Assembly (NCBI GenBank): GCA_022315425.1
Contig: JAIUPT010000024.1
Location: forward strand, 186,001-250,000
Origin: Pseudevernia furfuracea
Taxonomy: Eukaryota; Ascomycota; Lecanoromycetes; Lecanorales; Parmeliaceae
DNA length: 64,000 bases
Direction: 5' to 3'
Under the pieces are notes generated by a model that saw nothing but the letters and a program-made list of their open reading frames with translations, did no database searches and was not told where the DNA came from. Within the stretch, counting starts at the first letter, position 1, and each line of letters starts with the position of its first letter. Positions 1 through 10,819 of the stretch are shown here, piece by piece. The position numbers and the translations under genes are program-made.

Positions 1-1385
1 TTGTCGTCGCGATAAATTGGAATGTAACTGACAATATCAGCTCCTGTGTATCACCCTCGCACCCCCTCCTCAAACGCTATACCTTGATCAAACGCTATAC
101 CTTGATTGGCTTTCGTTGTGAGTCCTTCGGGTACGAACGGCGCAATCCAGTCTTCCTCGGCTGTCTCTGGCCACATGCCGCACTCTTCTGTGCTTTCAAA
201 TACTACAAGCAGAATTCAGACAGAAAGAGCTGGACGAAACATGCTGATCGCCTTCATTCCAAATGGACACGTCCGGCCATCCGGCTGCACGCCTCTGGCA
301 TCCTCTCGATTACCCTACAGTCAACTCTACATGAATCTCATTGACAAAAGACCGTTACTTTTCGTACAAGCTCGACACATTTGACACCACGGGTCTCACA
401 GACCTCAAGACACCCCCTTCGGCCGTGGAAAGAAGTTAGATACGACGTACAACGTGCGTATGAGATTCAGCAATGTGGCACTCAACAGACGGGGCACCAA
501 CCCCGAGCTACGAATTCCCAATTAGGACTACGCCCCAGAGACAACATGACCTGTGTTCGAGGCCATCACCGCAAATAGGTGCAAGAGCATATGTGAAGGA
601 ACCCAGGGGGTCATTTTGCTAGCTAGGCATTTCCGGATTCCTAATACCCTACGTCGTTCAACCTAAGCGAATGGAATGACTGCGGCAGGAAAGACGGCTA
701 ATGGCAGCAAGTTCCCTTTTTTCAGCTCGAAGATGTAGGTCATTCGGCGTCGAAGCGTGGGCCACTCTTGAGTGTGGTGGTTCTGGTCGTACTGGTGACT
801 GTGCTCGCGAATCTGCTCTAGTTTCTTAGTCAGCCAACGTGAAGGTGGGAGACCAGTAGATTAGTTCGGAAGACAAGGAGCTGCAGGCGCGTCGTATGTA
901 TCTGGACGACGATAAAGTCTAGTCAGCTCAACGTACGCGGAGAGGGAACGAAGTGCAAAGCCTACATCGCTTTATTCCATGATGCATCATTCTGTCGCTG
1001 TGGAATGAGTGGCAAGGGCACAGTAGCCGTCGTCAGGGCCATACATGCATACGTCCCATACAAATCTTGACTGGATGGCTGAGCTCTACGATTAGTATCA
1101 AAGTTCAAGTTCTGTGACTTCAAGCAAAACTTACCTAATTCTTTGAGCGAAGTAGAGTCATAGTCTTTGACCAATCGCTATCACTGCGTGATATTTCCCT
1201 GGCCGAAAAGCGGGGCACCTGCATGATGACTACCTCTCCAAGCCACAAGGCTACCACAACGACCAAGATGACGTGCAATCTATGGTCCTCATCCCAACGA
1301 GTTACCTTATCGATCGCTACGACGTGGAACAGTGGAACATCGCTGCTCACTGCGTGTCTAGGCCGTTTTCTATTGACAATTGAAC
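1..1385. other. gene-poor 5' segment
   Basis: No gene is recognised here. The only coding-like stretch is a forward-strand open frame from about 1,210 that ends in TGA at 1,381-1,383, just before the ankyrin gene's ATG. It reads like ordinary protein but has no start codon or recognisable family. It may be a relic exon or chance. Confidence 0.4.
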
Positions 1386-3859
1386 ATGAGTTTTGGTCTT
1401 TCAGCCGGCGACTTCCTCGCCGTGGGTCAGCTCTGCTGGAAAGTCTACAAAAAGTGCAAAGACTCGCCCGGGAATTACACGGAGCTTTCCAGTGAAGTCG
1501 GCGCTTTGCACAATGTCATAAAGGAGACAGAAGAGCTGTTATCCCAACAGAGTCTGACCCCAGAGCAGAAAGTCAAGGTGGCCACAAGTCGACAAGGCTG
1601 TGAAGGCGTGCTGAAGGATCTGGACAAACTTCTAGTGAACTATGAGAGCCTGGGGACGCAATCCCGGAGGACATTTGATAGAATGGGTTTCGGGATGCAG
1701 GACATGAGTGCTATACGATTGAGATTGATTTCAAATGTGACGATGCTTGATGCTTTCAACAATACGTTCGTCCAACCCGCTCCACCGCTGTCCATATCAA
1801 TTTTAAAAACTTTCGCAGATCCTCACATGCAAGGCTCGAAAACAAACTGAACCTACTGATCGCCGAAGTCCGTGCTGGGAAACGCGAAGGCTCTGTGATT
1901 TCGACTCAAACGTTCGATACCACTGCTCGGAACGACAATGAAACATGGGAAGCTCTTCGTAGAGAACTGGAAGATGTCGGTATATCTCCAGGTGTCATTA
2001 CTGAGAAGCGGCAATTCATCATCGCTTGGTTTCAAGAGGCCGTGGCGGCGGGTAGACTTGAAGAAGACGCACCCTCAGATGACAATGATAGCGTCACTTC
2101 TGTATCCGAGTCAGACGGTCCGGCAGGCGCAAGCGATGACGGCAGCGTTCCCGATAGAGAATTGTCATCTATAATGATCGAGCCTACTAGAACCGAACCA
2201 AGCACAGTCAGACAGTCTGGACATGGCCACACAACTGATGTATCATACTCACGGCCAGCGCGATTGGGACTTACTTATTTTTTGCACAAAGTGCTAGGGA
2301 GAGACAAGCAGTTCCTTGAAGCCGCGAAGGCTGGAGATGTGTCAACAATAGAAAGCTTGCTTCAAAAAAGAGTCGATATTCAGGCGCGAGGACTCCAAGG
2401 CTATGAAACGTACACGGCCTTACATTTGGCAATCCGCTTTTGGCATGAAAAGACGGCATTGTTGCTATTGTCTAACGGAGCTGATGTTCATGCACAGAAT
2501 GAATATCACGGGACAGCACTACATGAAGCGGCATTATATGATTACGAGCGGTTCGTTGAACCGCTGCTAGAGAAGGGAGCTGATATCGAATCTAAGAACT
2601 CAGATGGTGATACAGCGTTGATTTGTGCGGCTCGCTGTGGGCACTTGTCAGTGATACAGATACTGCTGAGGAATGGAGCTGATATCGAATCTAAGGACTC
2701 AGATGGTGGTACAGCGTTAATTTGTGCGGCTGGCAAAGGGCACGATTCAGTGATGCAGTTACTGCTGAGAAAGGGAGCTGATATCGAATCTAAGGACTCA
2801 GATGGTGCTACAGCGTTAATTTTTGCGGCTCGCTGTGGACACTTGTCAGTGATGCAGGTACTGCTGGAGAAGGGAGCTGATACCGAATCTAAGGACTCAA
2901 ATGGTGGTACAGCGTTTTTTCTTGCGGCTCGCTATGAGCACTATTCAGTGATGCAGGTACTGCTGGAGAAGGGAGCTGATATCGAATCTAAGGACTTAGA
3001 TGGTCGTACAGCGTTGGTTTGTGCGGCTTATCAAAGGCACTATTCAGTGATGCAGTTACTGCTGGAGAAGGGAGCTGATATCGAATCCAAAGACTCAATT
3101 GGTGGTACAGTGTGGACTTATGCGGCTCGCTATGGGTACTTGTCAGTGATGCAGGTACTGCTGGAGAAGGGAGCTGATATCGAATCTAAGGACTTAGATG
3201 GTCGTACAGCGTTGGTTTGTGCGGCTTACCAAGGGCACTATTCAGTGATGCAGTTACTGCTGAAGAAGGGAGCTGATATCGAATCTAAGAACTCAGATGG
3301 TCGTACAGCGTTAATTTGTGCGGCTGGCAAAGGGCACGATTTAGTGATGCAGTTACTGCTGAGGAAGGGAGCTGATATCGAATCTAAGGACTCAGATGGT
3401 GCTACAGCGTTGATTTTTGCGGCTCGCTATGGGTACTTGTCAGTGATGCAGGTACTGCTGGAGAAGGGAGCTGATATCGAATCTAAGGACTTAGATGGTA
3501 ATACAGCGTTGATTTATGCGGCTCGCTATAGTCACTTGTCAGTGATGCAGATACTGCTGGAGAAGGGAGCTGATATCGAATCTAAGAACTCACGTGGTGA
3601 TACAGCGTTGATTTGTGCGGCTTGCAAAGGGCACTATTCAGTGATGCAGTTACTGCTGGAGAAGGGAGCTGATATCGAATCTAAGAACTCACGTGGTGAT
3701 ACAGCGTTGATTTGTGCGGCTTACAAAGGGCACGGTTCAGTGATGCAGGTACTGCTGGAGAAGGGAGCTGATATCGAATCTAAGAACTCAGATGGTGCTA
3801 CAGCGTTAAATTTTGCGGCTTGCTATGGGCAGTTGTCAAAATTTGGTTCTCAGCTATGA
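1386..3859 (+). CDS. ankyrin-repeat protein with fungal N-terminal domain
   Basis: Two exons, 1386-1765 and 1819-3859, joined across a 53-bp intron (GTTCGT...GCAG), give about 806 residues. The start chosen is the ATG at 1386; the frame before it opens with a TTG only. Residues 1-210 resemble the helical N-terminal domain often found in fungal STAND/ankyrin proteins (MSFGLSAGDFLAV at the start, AEVRAGKREGSV after the splice). Splicing restores that domain, which supports the intron. A Ser/Asp-rich linker follows, then diverged ankyrin repeats from about residue 290, then thirteen 33-residue repeats carrying GADIESK and nearly identical at DNA level (about 2,570-3,837). Such proteins usually act as intracellular scaffolds or in allorecognition; no effector domain is visible. 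The frame stops at 3859 inside a repeat, while ankyrin coding sequence resumes to 4198, so the 3' end is truncated or mis-spliced. Confidence 0.82.
2571..3837 (+). repeat. thirteen tandem 99-bp ankyrin-coding units
   Basis: The core GGAGCTGATATCGAATCTAA recurs every 99 bp from about 2,576 to 3,786 (one unit has GATACCGAATC). Units differ by only a few bases and some distant units share the same variants (for example KDLDGRT twice and KNSRGDT twice), which points to recent expansion or gene conversion. Confidence 0.9.
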
Positions 3860-4198
3860 CATTGCGCTTGTCGACTATAGGAATAGGGTTCCCAGCCACC
3901 TTTTACGGCATACAAATACTGGTCCAAGAGAGTCCTAAGATAGAATAATTCAAGCATTCTATACATCACATACCTGAATCTTGACAGTTACTGCTGGAGA
4001 AGGGAGCTGATATCGAATCTAAGGACTCAGATGGTAATACAGTGTTGTTTATTCTATAGCAAATTGTCAGTGATTTCTCTACTGCTAGAGAAGGGAGCCA
4101 GGGTCAATGCCAAGAACAGATATGGAACAACTGCCCTGGGTTATGCCAAGAACAATGACACGGGACGACTACTGCGGACCTCAGGAGCCCCACGTTGA
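3860..4198 (+). pseudogene. detached 3' end of the ankyrin gene
   Basis: About 145 bp unrelated to the repeat (3,841-3,985) separate the stop codon from another ankyrin unit at 3,986-4,044, whose frame ends in TAG at 4,057-4,059. A last ankyrin unit (4,067-4,198) reads LLEKGARVNAKNRYGTTALG and then a typical terminal ankyrin tail, ending TGA at 4,196-4,198. This is probably the ancestral C-terminus. An alternative is a cryptic intron from 3,834 (GTTGTC) to 4,060 (TTCTATAG), which would rejoin the frames with one extra residue, but its donor is poor. Confidence 0.6.
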
Positions 4199-4890
4199 GG
4201 GGGCACACGAGGGTGATTTCAGTCGAAAGAGTCAGATGAACGCCAAATTATTTGTAGAATGAAAGAGAAAATGATGTTCTACAAGTTGACGAGAACAGTC
4301 GCTACAAGCCACGACTCAGTATTGCTAAATCAGCAACCAGGGGAGGGAATTTTGTGACTTACGCTCACTCCGATATGACCCTGTTACGGAAAGACATCTC
4401 AATACATCTGAATGCAATTTTTTGCTACTTCTCTGCCCACGTCAGTTGATGTGATGCACAAAGATGAATCTGCCATGTCTCTCCTCCTTCTAGGTGAACC
4501 ATTGAGTTTTTGTGACTCCTAACTCTACATACGTTCTGGGCCGAAATGTAAGTAGGCCGTATTATTTGCTTCCATTATCTACTATTTCCGTAGCAAGATC
4601 TTCTCGTCGTTGGTCTTACCTTCCATAAATTCCATCGAGTCCTTGCAAAGAAAAGCCACCATCCTAGAGCGGAGTATGCCATCACGTTTTTCATGCGTAT
4701 ACCTTGCATTAGTGTATCACAATTCAGGATTGTGGCGTGATTAGGTAACAGCTACGATGCATGTTCTACTTTCGATATCATAAGGTCATATCCACCAGCC
4801 ATAAGAAACGCATACCTGCTATCTCTTTCTATCTGAGCTAGACCATTGATCTCGAGCCATTGCTGCTACTATATATTGATCAGGATGCAT
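4199..4890. other. intergenic, no gene seen
   Basis: AT-leaning sequence between the ankyrin relic and the NmrA-like pseudogene. I see no supported reading frame. Confidence 0.4.
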
Positions 4891-5930
4891 ATGAAGGAAG
4901 TCGCCGTCGTTGGAGTAAATCCTTGAACAACCTCCAGTCTAATTAAAAGAAGATCGAACCAAACAGTAGAGCCGCGCGAGAATGTAGGCTCCGCCGTCAT
5001 CGCCACCCTTCTAAAAGATGAAGGGCGTTTTCAGATCACTGCTCTCACCCGATCGTCATCCACCTACTCTCCACCAAATGAGAGCATCAAAGTCACCACC
5101 ACCGACTTCGACTCCTCCCTATCTCTCATCGCAGCTTTACGCAGCCAAGACGCCTTCATCTACTGCATGCCCGGTGGGGCGACCAATTCCGCTGCGCAAA
5201 GGCTACTCATTGATACGACGATCAAGCAGGGGTGAAGTTGATCTTTGCAGCCGAGTTCGTGACCAGTATTTTCCCCACAGAATTCGTGGGCGATAAGGTC
5301 AAGATACGAGAATATCTTCAGGGGAAGCCAAAGATGGGGGCATAGCCTTGACTGCGTTGAATGGAGGACTATTCTTTGGTATGGATACGTTGACCTCTGC
5401 TTTGCAATTAGATACCGTTCACTCTAGAGATGCTGTTTCTCAAGTACAAGGCGACTGAACATCAACTCTAGGGCTCAAACTCGGCGTCGCCGGCTTCGAA
5501 ATCCCTGCCCGCGGTGCCGCCATCTACGGCACCGGCAACAACCTCGCTTGCTGGACGCCCCTCTTCGTCATCGCTACACCGGTAGCTAATATGCTCCGTA
5601 AACCCTCGCCAATCCTCAACCGCGGCATTATCATATCCGTTGTACAGAATCTGACCCAGAACATTATTCAAGCAGCCCTGGAAGCCAAATAAGAGAAAAT
5701 TTAGCGTTGAGCATGTCGATGCGAAGAAGATCAAAAGTGATGCGATGTAGAGACTGGAGAAAGGGGAGTGGAAGGCTGTGACAACGTAGTTGACGATTGG
5801 TGCGCAGTTCAATGACGAGGAGGGGTCGGGAGATATTTGGAATCTAGTGGAGAATGAAGTTGTGGGGGTGCAGGCTGTGGATGTGAGGGAAGCGGTGAGG
5901 AAGACTTTGCTGGAGCAGAAGCTGAAGTGA
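4891..5930 (+). pseudogene. broken NmrA-like / isoflavone-reductase-like oxidoreductase
   Basis: Reading the forward strand across frames gives most of an NmrA-like NAD(P)-binding protein. ATG at 4891 leads into KEVAVVG. Then, probably after a GTAAAT...ACAG intron (4,915-4,966), come GNVGSAV-type glycine motif remains, LTRSSSTYSPP, a region resembling ALRSQDAF, FAAEFV, and LTALNGG. After a frame change at about 5,460 the text resumes with FEIPARGAAIYGTGNN, CWTPLFVIAT and NLTQNII, ending near VREAVRKTLLEQKLK. Lesions include the first junction being out of phase, a frameshift near 5,330-5,470, an in-frame TAG at about 5,732, and another TAG near 5,787. The reverse-strand open frame at 5,468-5,935 is a shadow. 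Intact relatives are cytosolic Rossmann-fold reductases or redox-sensing regulators of about 300 residues. Confidence 0.78.
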
Positions 5931-7271
5931 GACAATTTCTATTGTCTGAGATGAAGGAATCAGAAACTTTGAAGCTGAGTAGTATCATGTCATCGAAGGA
6001 AGCTTTGAATGACAGAACCTGAAGAACAATTACGGATTGACTCTCTGATCTTCTAAAGTGACAAAGGTGGAGAATTAGACACCCGCTCAGAAGGAAGACA
6101 ACGAGGGTCTCAAGAAATGGGTGTCAAATACGGGTATGGTGAAGGTGAAGACTCTCCTACAAACAAAAGACAACTTTACTAAGGTCAGAGACCCTCTAAC
6201 AAACAAGCTATTATCTCTCATATAAGTGACCTAAGAGGGCGCTAAGACCCTTGGTGGCGAATATATAGAGTGACGTTTGAGGAATTCACGTTCCTGTGAA
6301 ACTTAATAATTATCAATCTGTAAATGTCTATGATATGTGAACCAAGAAGCACCTAACAATGCAGGCTAACATTCGTAATTTGTAAATGTCAAGGATAAAA
6401 GGAAAAGCTATCGACGAGTGAACACAGAAACATGTGAATACCACCAATTCACCTAATGAGGAGGCAAATAACCCTACATGTCAACACCAGTGATTTTTCG
6501 GTTCGATGAATAACTAAATACGTCGCAAACGATCGGCAGCGCTACCAATAAGCGAGGGGACTTTGTAGGTATTTAAACCCCAACTCAGCACCACTCGGTA
6601 GCATGCAACAATCTACAGGATTGTGGTACCTTCTAGATGAACTTTCTGCATGTAGCCTTCGGGTTGCAAGTGGAATGAACATACATACATACATAAGCAT
6701 CATGAATCCTTTTCTTCGATGCTGCTCATTTCTGGCTGTATTAAAAGGCGCCTGGTTTTTGGAGGAGTGTCGAAGAAGTTCATGGAAAGCTGGGAGCCCC
6801 ATCAGATCTTCCTCTTTAGATTCGGGGTTCATGTCTTGATCGACGGCTTGCAAATCCTTCATTTCTCTTCAGAGACTTCAGGACGGAACTCAAAACCTGC
6901 TTTCCTCAACCACAAGATCTAGAACCTGATAAAAAGACCCCTGTCTGCTACAGAGCTGGATCTATTCACCGGATGGTTTGTACCTCTAAAAGATTCAAGT
7001 TTGCCCATCGATTAAAAAAGTTTTTAGTCACATTTTACACGGTTTTCGTTAGGACTATGCCACACGTTCCAAATGAGCTTTATCTGGTCGGCGAGCCGTG
7101 GCAATGCCGTTCTCGGTCCCAAAATGTCTTTCTGGTGTCAACACCTTGAGATCCCGCTACAACACCTCGTTAGTCCTCATTCATATCTGGGCCGGATCAA
7201 CTTCAGACTTCACATCTGCTTCACAACGCACCAACCCCAACCATCGTTACACGTTCCTTTCTTCTGACAAA
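5931..7271. other. intergenic, no confident gene
   Basis: Holds a 106-residue reverse-strand frame (6,542-6,862) whose first half looks protein-like, but it has no family signature and no splice support. I do not call it. Confidence 0.35.
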
Positions 7272-8398
7272 ATGACTCGAAGACTTCAGAAATCTACTGC
7301 AGAGCCTACGCACTGGTCACCAAATTTCGTGAGGATTGAAGTTACTGTTCATAAAGCGCGTATTGACAATTGTAACAGGTGGGCACTCCCGGAAACTGGC
7401 CATATGTCGAATCCGCCGCTGAGAAGGAAAATGACTATCTCTGCGAGACATATGAACGAGCTCTTCGACGAGAACTCCATCGGGAAATTTCTCGTAGCCA
7501 TAAGTACAAGACATATGCTCAGCTCAAAGCCTTACTCAAGCGCTACGAGCTTCCCAGCAGCGGCCGTCAAGCGGTACTGTTGGCCCGGCTCACAGCTCAC
7601 GAGGCCAAGTTGGCTTCACCTCCATTCATCGCCGTCACCGGATTTGTCCCCTTCCAATTCCTGAAACTACCTAACGAGGTCCGCAACATGGTCTACAAGG
7701 AGCTTTTAACCCTCAAAGGCACATCTCGCTCACGCGTTGTCAATATTTTACGCGCCAACAAGCAGATTTACAACGAGGCGAAGAGCCTCTTGTATTCGTT
7801 GAACACGATCAGGATCGAAATTGATAATCTAGATCGCTTGTGGCTGAGAGACTCGTACCAATTCGACATCAGCATTTCTCCGAAGCAACATTACTCGGAT
7901 ATGGACCGGACCAACGGCCTTGCACCACCAAACCAGTGGCTCAATCTACCCGCGTATCTGGGAAGGTGCGAGAAGATCAAGGTTATTTTGACCACTAAAA
8001 GCCCCTACTGGCAGCATTTCACAGGAGCAAACCTGAATACAATGCTCATGAACTTGAACTCGCTGGTTTACACCAAGCTGATGCAGTACGAGAATCTGAC
8101 CACTATCCACGTGGAGCTCGAACTTACCCGAGAGTACAATGCTCAGCTAACCTCCACCGTGACTGATCAGCAAATGCGATCTTTCCAGAAGGGATGCCTA
8201 GACAGTCTCTGTCGTCTTCGAGGTATGCATGTGGTGCAGTTGAAGGGTTTCACATTCGTCGATTCGTTCGACATCTTTCTCGCCAAACGTGCCATGCTGC
8301 TACCCTCAAACAAATGGCGGAGTCACTTCTTGACAATGCCGAAGACGGTGCAAGCTGCTCCTCAATCCTGGCAACTGAGAAACCTGAGTGAGCACTAG
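7272..8398 (+). CDS. SAP-domain and F-box-like protein
   Basis: Two exons, 7272-7328 and 7379-8398, with a 50-bp phase-0 intron (GTGAGG, branch-like ATTGAC, AACAG), give 358 residues. The ATG at 7272 has a good fungal context (ACAAAATG); the alternative start at 7379 is a GTG at the exon edge. Residues about 62-95 (YAQLKALLKRYELP, then RQAVLLARL) fit a SAP putative nucleic-acid-binding motif. Residues about 107 onward (FLKLPNEVRNMVYKELL, then ILRANKQIYNEAKSLLY) fit the fungal F-box-like/2EXR type that often contacts SKP1 or remains uncharacterised. No membrane segment or signal peptide is seen. A role in ubiquitin ligase adaptor function is inferred only. Confidence 0.8.
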
Positions 8399-9365
8399 CC
8401 GTCCCTTTTACCCTGCGTCTATCACTGACAGATATGCAAGGCATCCACTGCAATCCCTCCGGACGTTATGTCGCTACTACCCCCAACCTCGGTGACGTCA
8501 CTTTCATAGCTTTCCAAAGACCGGCGTGGGGTAGTCTCTCACGTGCGAGAAGACTGCGAACTGACAGCCAATCGACGCAATCTTATCACGCATCTATGTC
8601 TCGACGGCATATGATCACGCTCATTTCTCTTCTCCGGTCATCATCTTCTCTTTCAGCGTTTGCTCCCCCAGTTGTGCAACGTCGCACTTTGCAATTTCAC
8701 GAAGCCTTAGTGAAAGATTGGGATGCCGCAGACTCGGCCCAGGATAGCATTCGCGAGCACCTTCGACCATTGGACGCATTGACGTGAACAGACAGGGGGC
8801 CGCCCACACGTATCGATCTCTTCATCAATAGTTCAACCGTGGTCTCGCACCCCGTATTGTTGCCTTCAAGCCTGCCGTCCACCTCCCTCATGCATTTCGC
8901 TTTTTCAATTCACTGTGTCACAATCCAAAGCAGGCTATATAAAAACATACTACCTCATACCTACCCGGGCGCAGAGATACTGCAGCTCCACCCCTCAGAC
9001 ACCTATACACCTCACTTAAACGAACCCACCTGGTTGTACATCAACCAGATGTAGCGGAAAGACCCCTTGGCGGAGTTACAGCAACTCGTTACGCAAGCGA
9101 GCGCAGTCTATCCACGCGGCAAGTACCAGATACTCCCTTGAATTCGACCATCAGTACTAACCGATACCAGCTCCAGTAAAGACCAACGTGCTGAAGACAA
9201 TCTGCACTTGGCTACCATAGGATTCCCACGCGTGCCAGAGGGTGGAGAGGCACTGAACTTGTGGAATGGTATCTGAGAAACCACCAGCTACCAGAAGTGA
9301 ATGTTGTCAGCTACTCTACAATGCGACAATTGCACAAGTCAGATTCTTTGATTCAACGACTCGGG
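8399..9365. other. intergenic with protein-like fragments
   Basis: No intact gene. Short coding-like pieces occur between 9,050 and 9,300 (for example LAELQQLVTQASAVYPRGKY near 9,065), broken by stops and frame changes. They probably belong to the same relic as the adjoining 204-bp duplication. Confidence 0.35.
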
Positions 9366-9773
9366 GTAGCGAATGATACTCTCAACCTGCATCAGCAAAA
9401 GTTGAATCAGACGATAAACGGTTTCGAGGTCGGCACTATACTACATGGACCCTATACGACACCGTCCCTGCTCCTGGTCTACTGGAGTTTGACAACCTCA
9501 AATACATCGTCCGCCACTACGGCATCGGGGAGATCTTGGAGTTTTAGCGCATCTATATATTGGTTAGCAGTAGCAAGTGATACTCTCAACCTGCATCAGC
9601 AAACATTGAACTAGACGGTAAACGGTTTCGAGGTCGGCACTATACTACATGGACCCTATACGAAATCGTCCCTGCTCCTGGTCTACTGGAGTTTGACAAC
9701 CTCAAATACATCGTCCGCCACTACGGCATCGGGGAGATCTTGGAGTTTTAGCGCATCTATATATTGGCTAGCA
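9366..9773 (+). repeat. 204-bp direct tandem duplication
   Basis: Two adjacent copies, about 9,366-9,569 and 9,570-9,773, are nearly identical over most of their length (shared core GGTTTCGAGGTCGGCACTAT). Each copy carries a short forward frame containing LLEFDNLKYIVRHYGIGEIL and then a TAG, which reads like the C-terminal end of a lost protein. The family is not recognised. Confidence 0.8.
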
Positions 9774-10500
9774 GTCGAAGCGGTTTCATAGCTATCAATA
9801 CAACATGTCTACCCATCGTCTTATGTGAACGTTCTGCGCATTCCTGTAGATGTAAGAACCCAGGTGCCTAGCTCTAGTCCCGTGGTAGGGGTAAACAGCC
9901 TTCGAGAACAGTCCAAACCCCACATATTTGCTCGATTTCCTGATATCAATTTTCAGCGACTCACAAGCCACTGGCGATGCCTACTAAGGCAAAGGTAAAT
10001 GATAAAGTTGATGTTTGGGTTCCTTGCATTCGTATTAGCGCGCCCGTGTCCGGGCGCATTCAATTGTATGACGGTTGGCTGCTAATAACCAACCAGTAGC
10101 TTGTCCGCCTGAACTCCATCAAAAGCTTACAGTCATACAGTGGGCTCGACTAAACAGCATATCAGAGCACAAGAGGGATTTGAGGTAAGAGATCATACGT
10201 CAAATTTGCAGTCTTTGAGAACAATTTATCAGTAGATGTCTCAATTATTAGCAGACAAGCATCCGCTTTCTAAAACGGCTCAGCACCCCACAGCCGCCAC
10301 CTCCACTTGCTGGTGTGACAGGGGTGACTCCATTTAATTGTCGGAGTGTCTAGGCCATTCCATACATGTTCTAGCATCCTTCTATGCATGTTCTACTGCA
10401 TATCATAGATTGCTCCTTTCCTGTTTATAGGACCATTCTTTGTTATCCATGAGGTCTTATACCTCATGAATCCCACCATAGATTTATATGCTGTGTATCT
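9774..10500. other. intergenic, no gene seen
   Basis: I see no supported reading frame or repeat in this stretch. Confidence 0.4.
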
Positions 10501-10819
10501 TCATCCACTGCAGCCTATGACAAGACCCTCGAAACATTCCATCATTATCATTAGTAGGCCGTCGGGTGCGTACAGCGTCATGTTCGTCAGCAGAAGCTGG
10601 CCGTCGAATCCAGGTCTCCCATATATTGACTCTGACTGGGCCTGAAGATCTAAGTCGGAAAAGTTCTCCGAAGAACGACGTTGAAGTCCAATTGCGAATT
10701 CATAGTTACTGATGCTGATGGGCCATAACCTAATCGACGGCACACTTCGAAGATGTTCAGCTTCAGGATGTGGTGAAGCGTAGGCAGTGTAAACCGCAAC
10801 TAGAAAGACAAAGCCACAT
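10501..10819 (-). pseudogene. probable broken small secreted protein gene
   Basis: A reverse-strand frame ending at 10,501 reads like a mature small secreted fungal protein, with IYGRPGFDG, LLLTNMTLYAPDGLLMIMME and a terminal GLVIGCSG. Upstream in the same frame lies a hydrophobic stretch ending AVYTAYASPHPEAE, as in a signal peptide and pro-region. The only nearby ATG (10,819) is one frame off, and a single-base shift near 10,800 would join them. This suggests a frameshifted gene of about 105 codons, but an unseen intron is also possible. Confidence 0.42.

Noticed and set aside
3834..4060. A 227-bp intron rescuing the ankyrin gene's end
   Set aside because: The GTTGTC donor is weak, the intron would contain a partial repeat, and the joined protein has an extra residue; kept only as an alternative.
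5468..5935. 155-residue reverse-strand open frame
   Set aside because: It lies opposite recognisable NmrA-like coding text, and its own translation has no natural family features.
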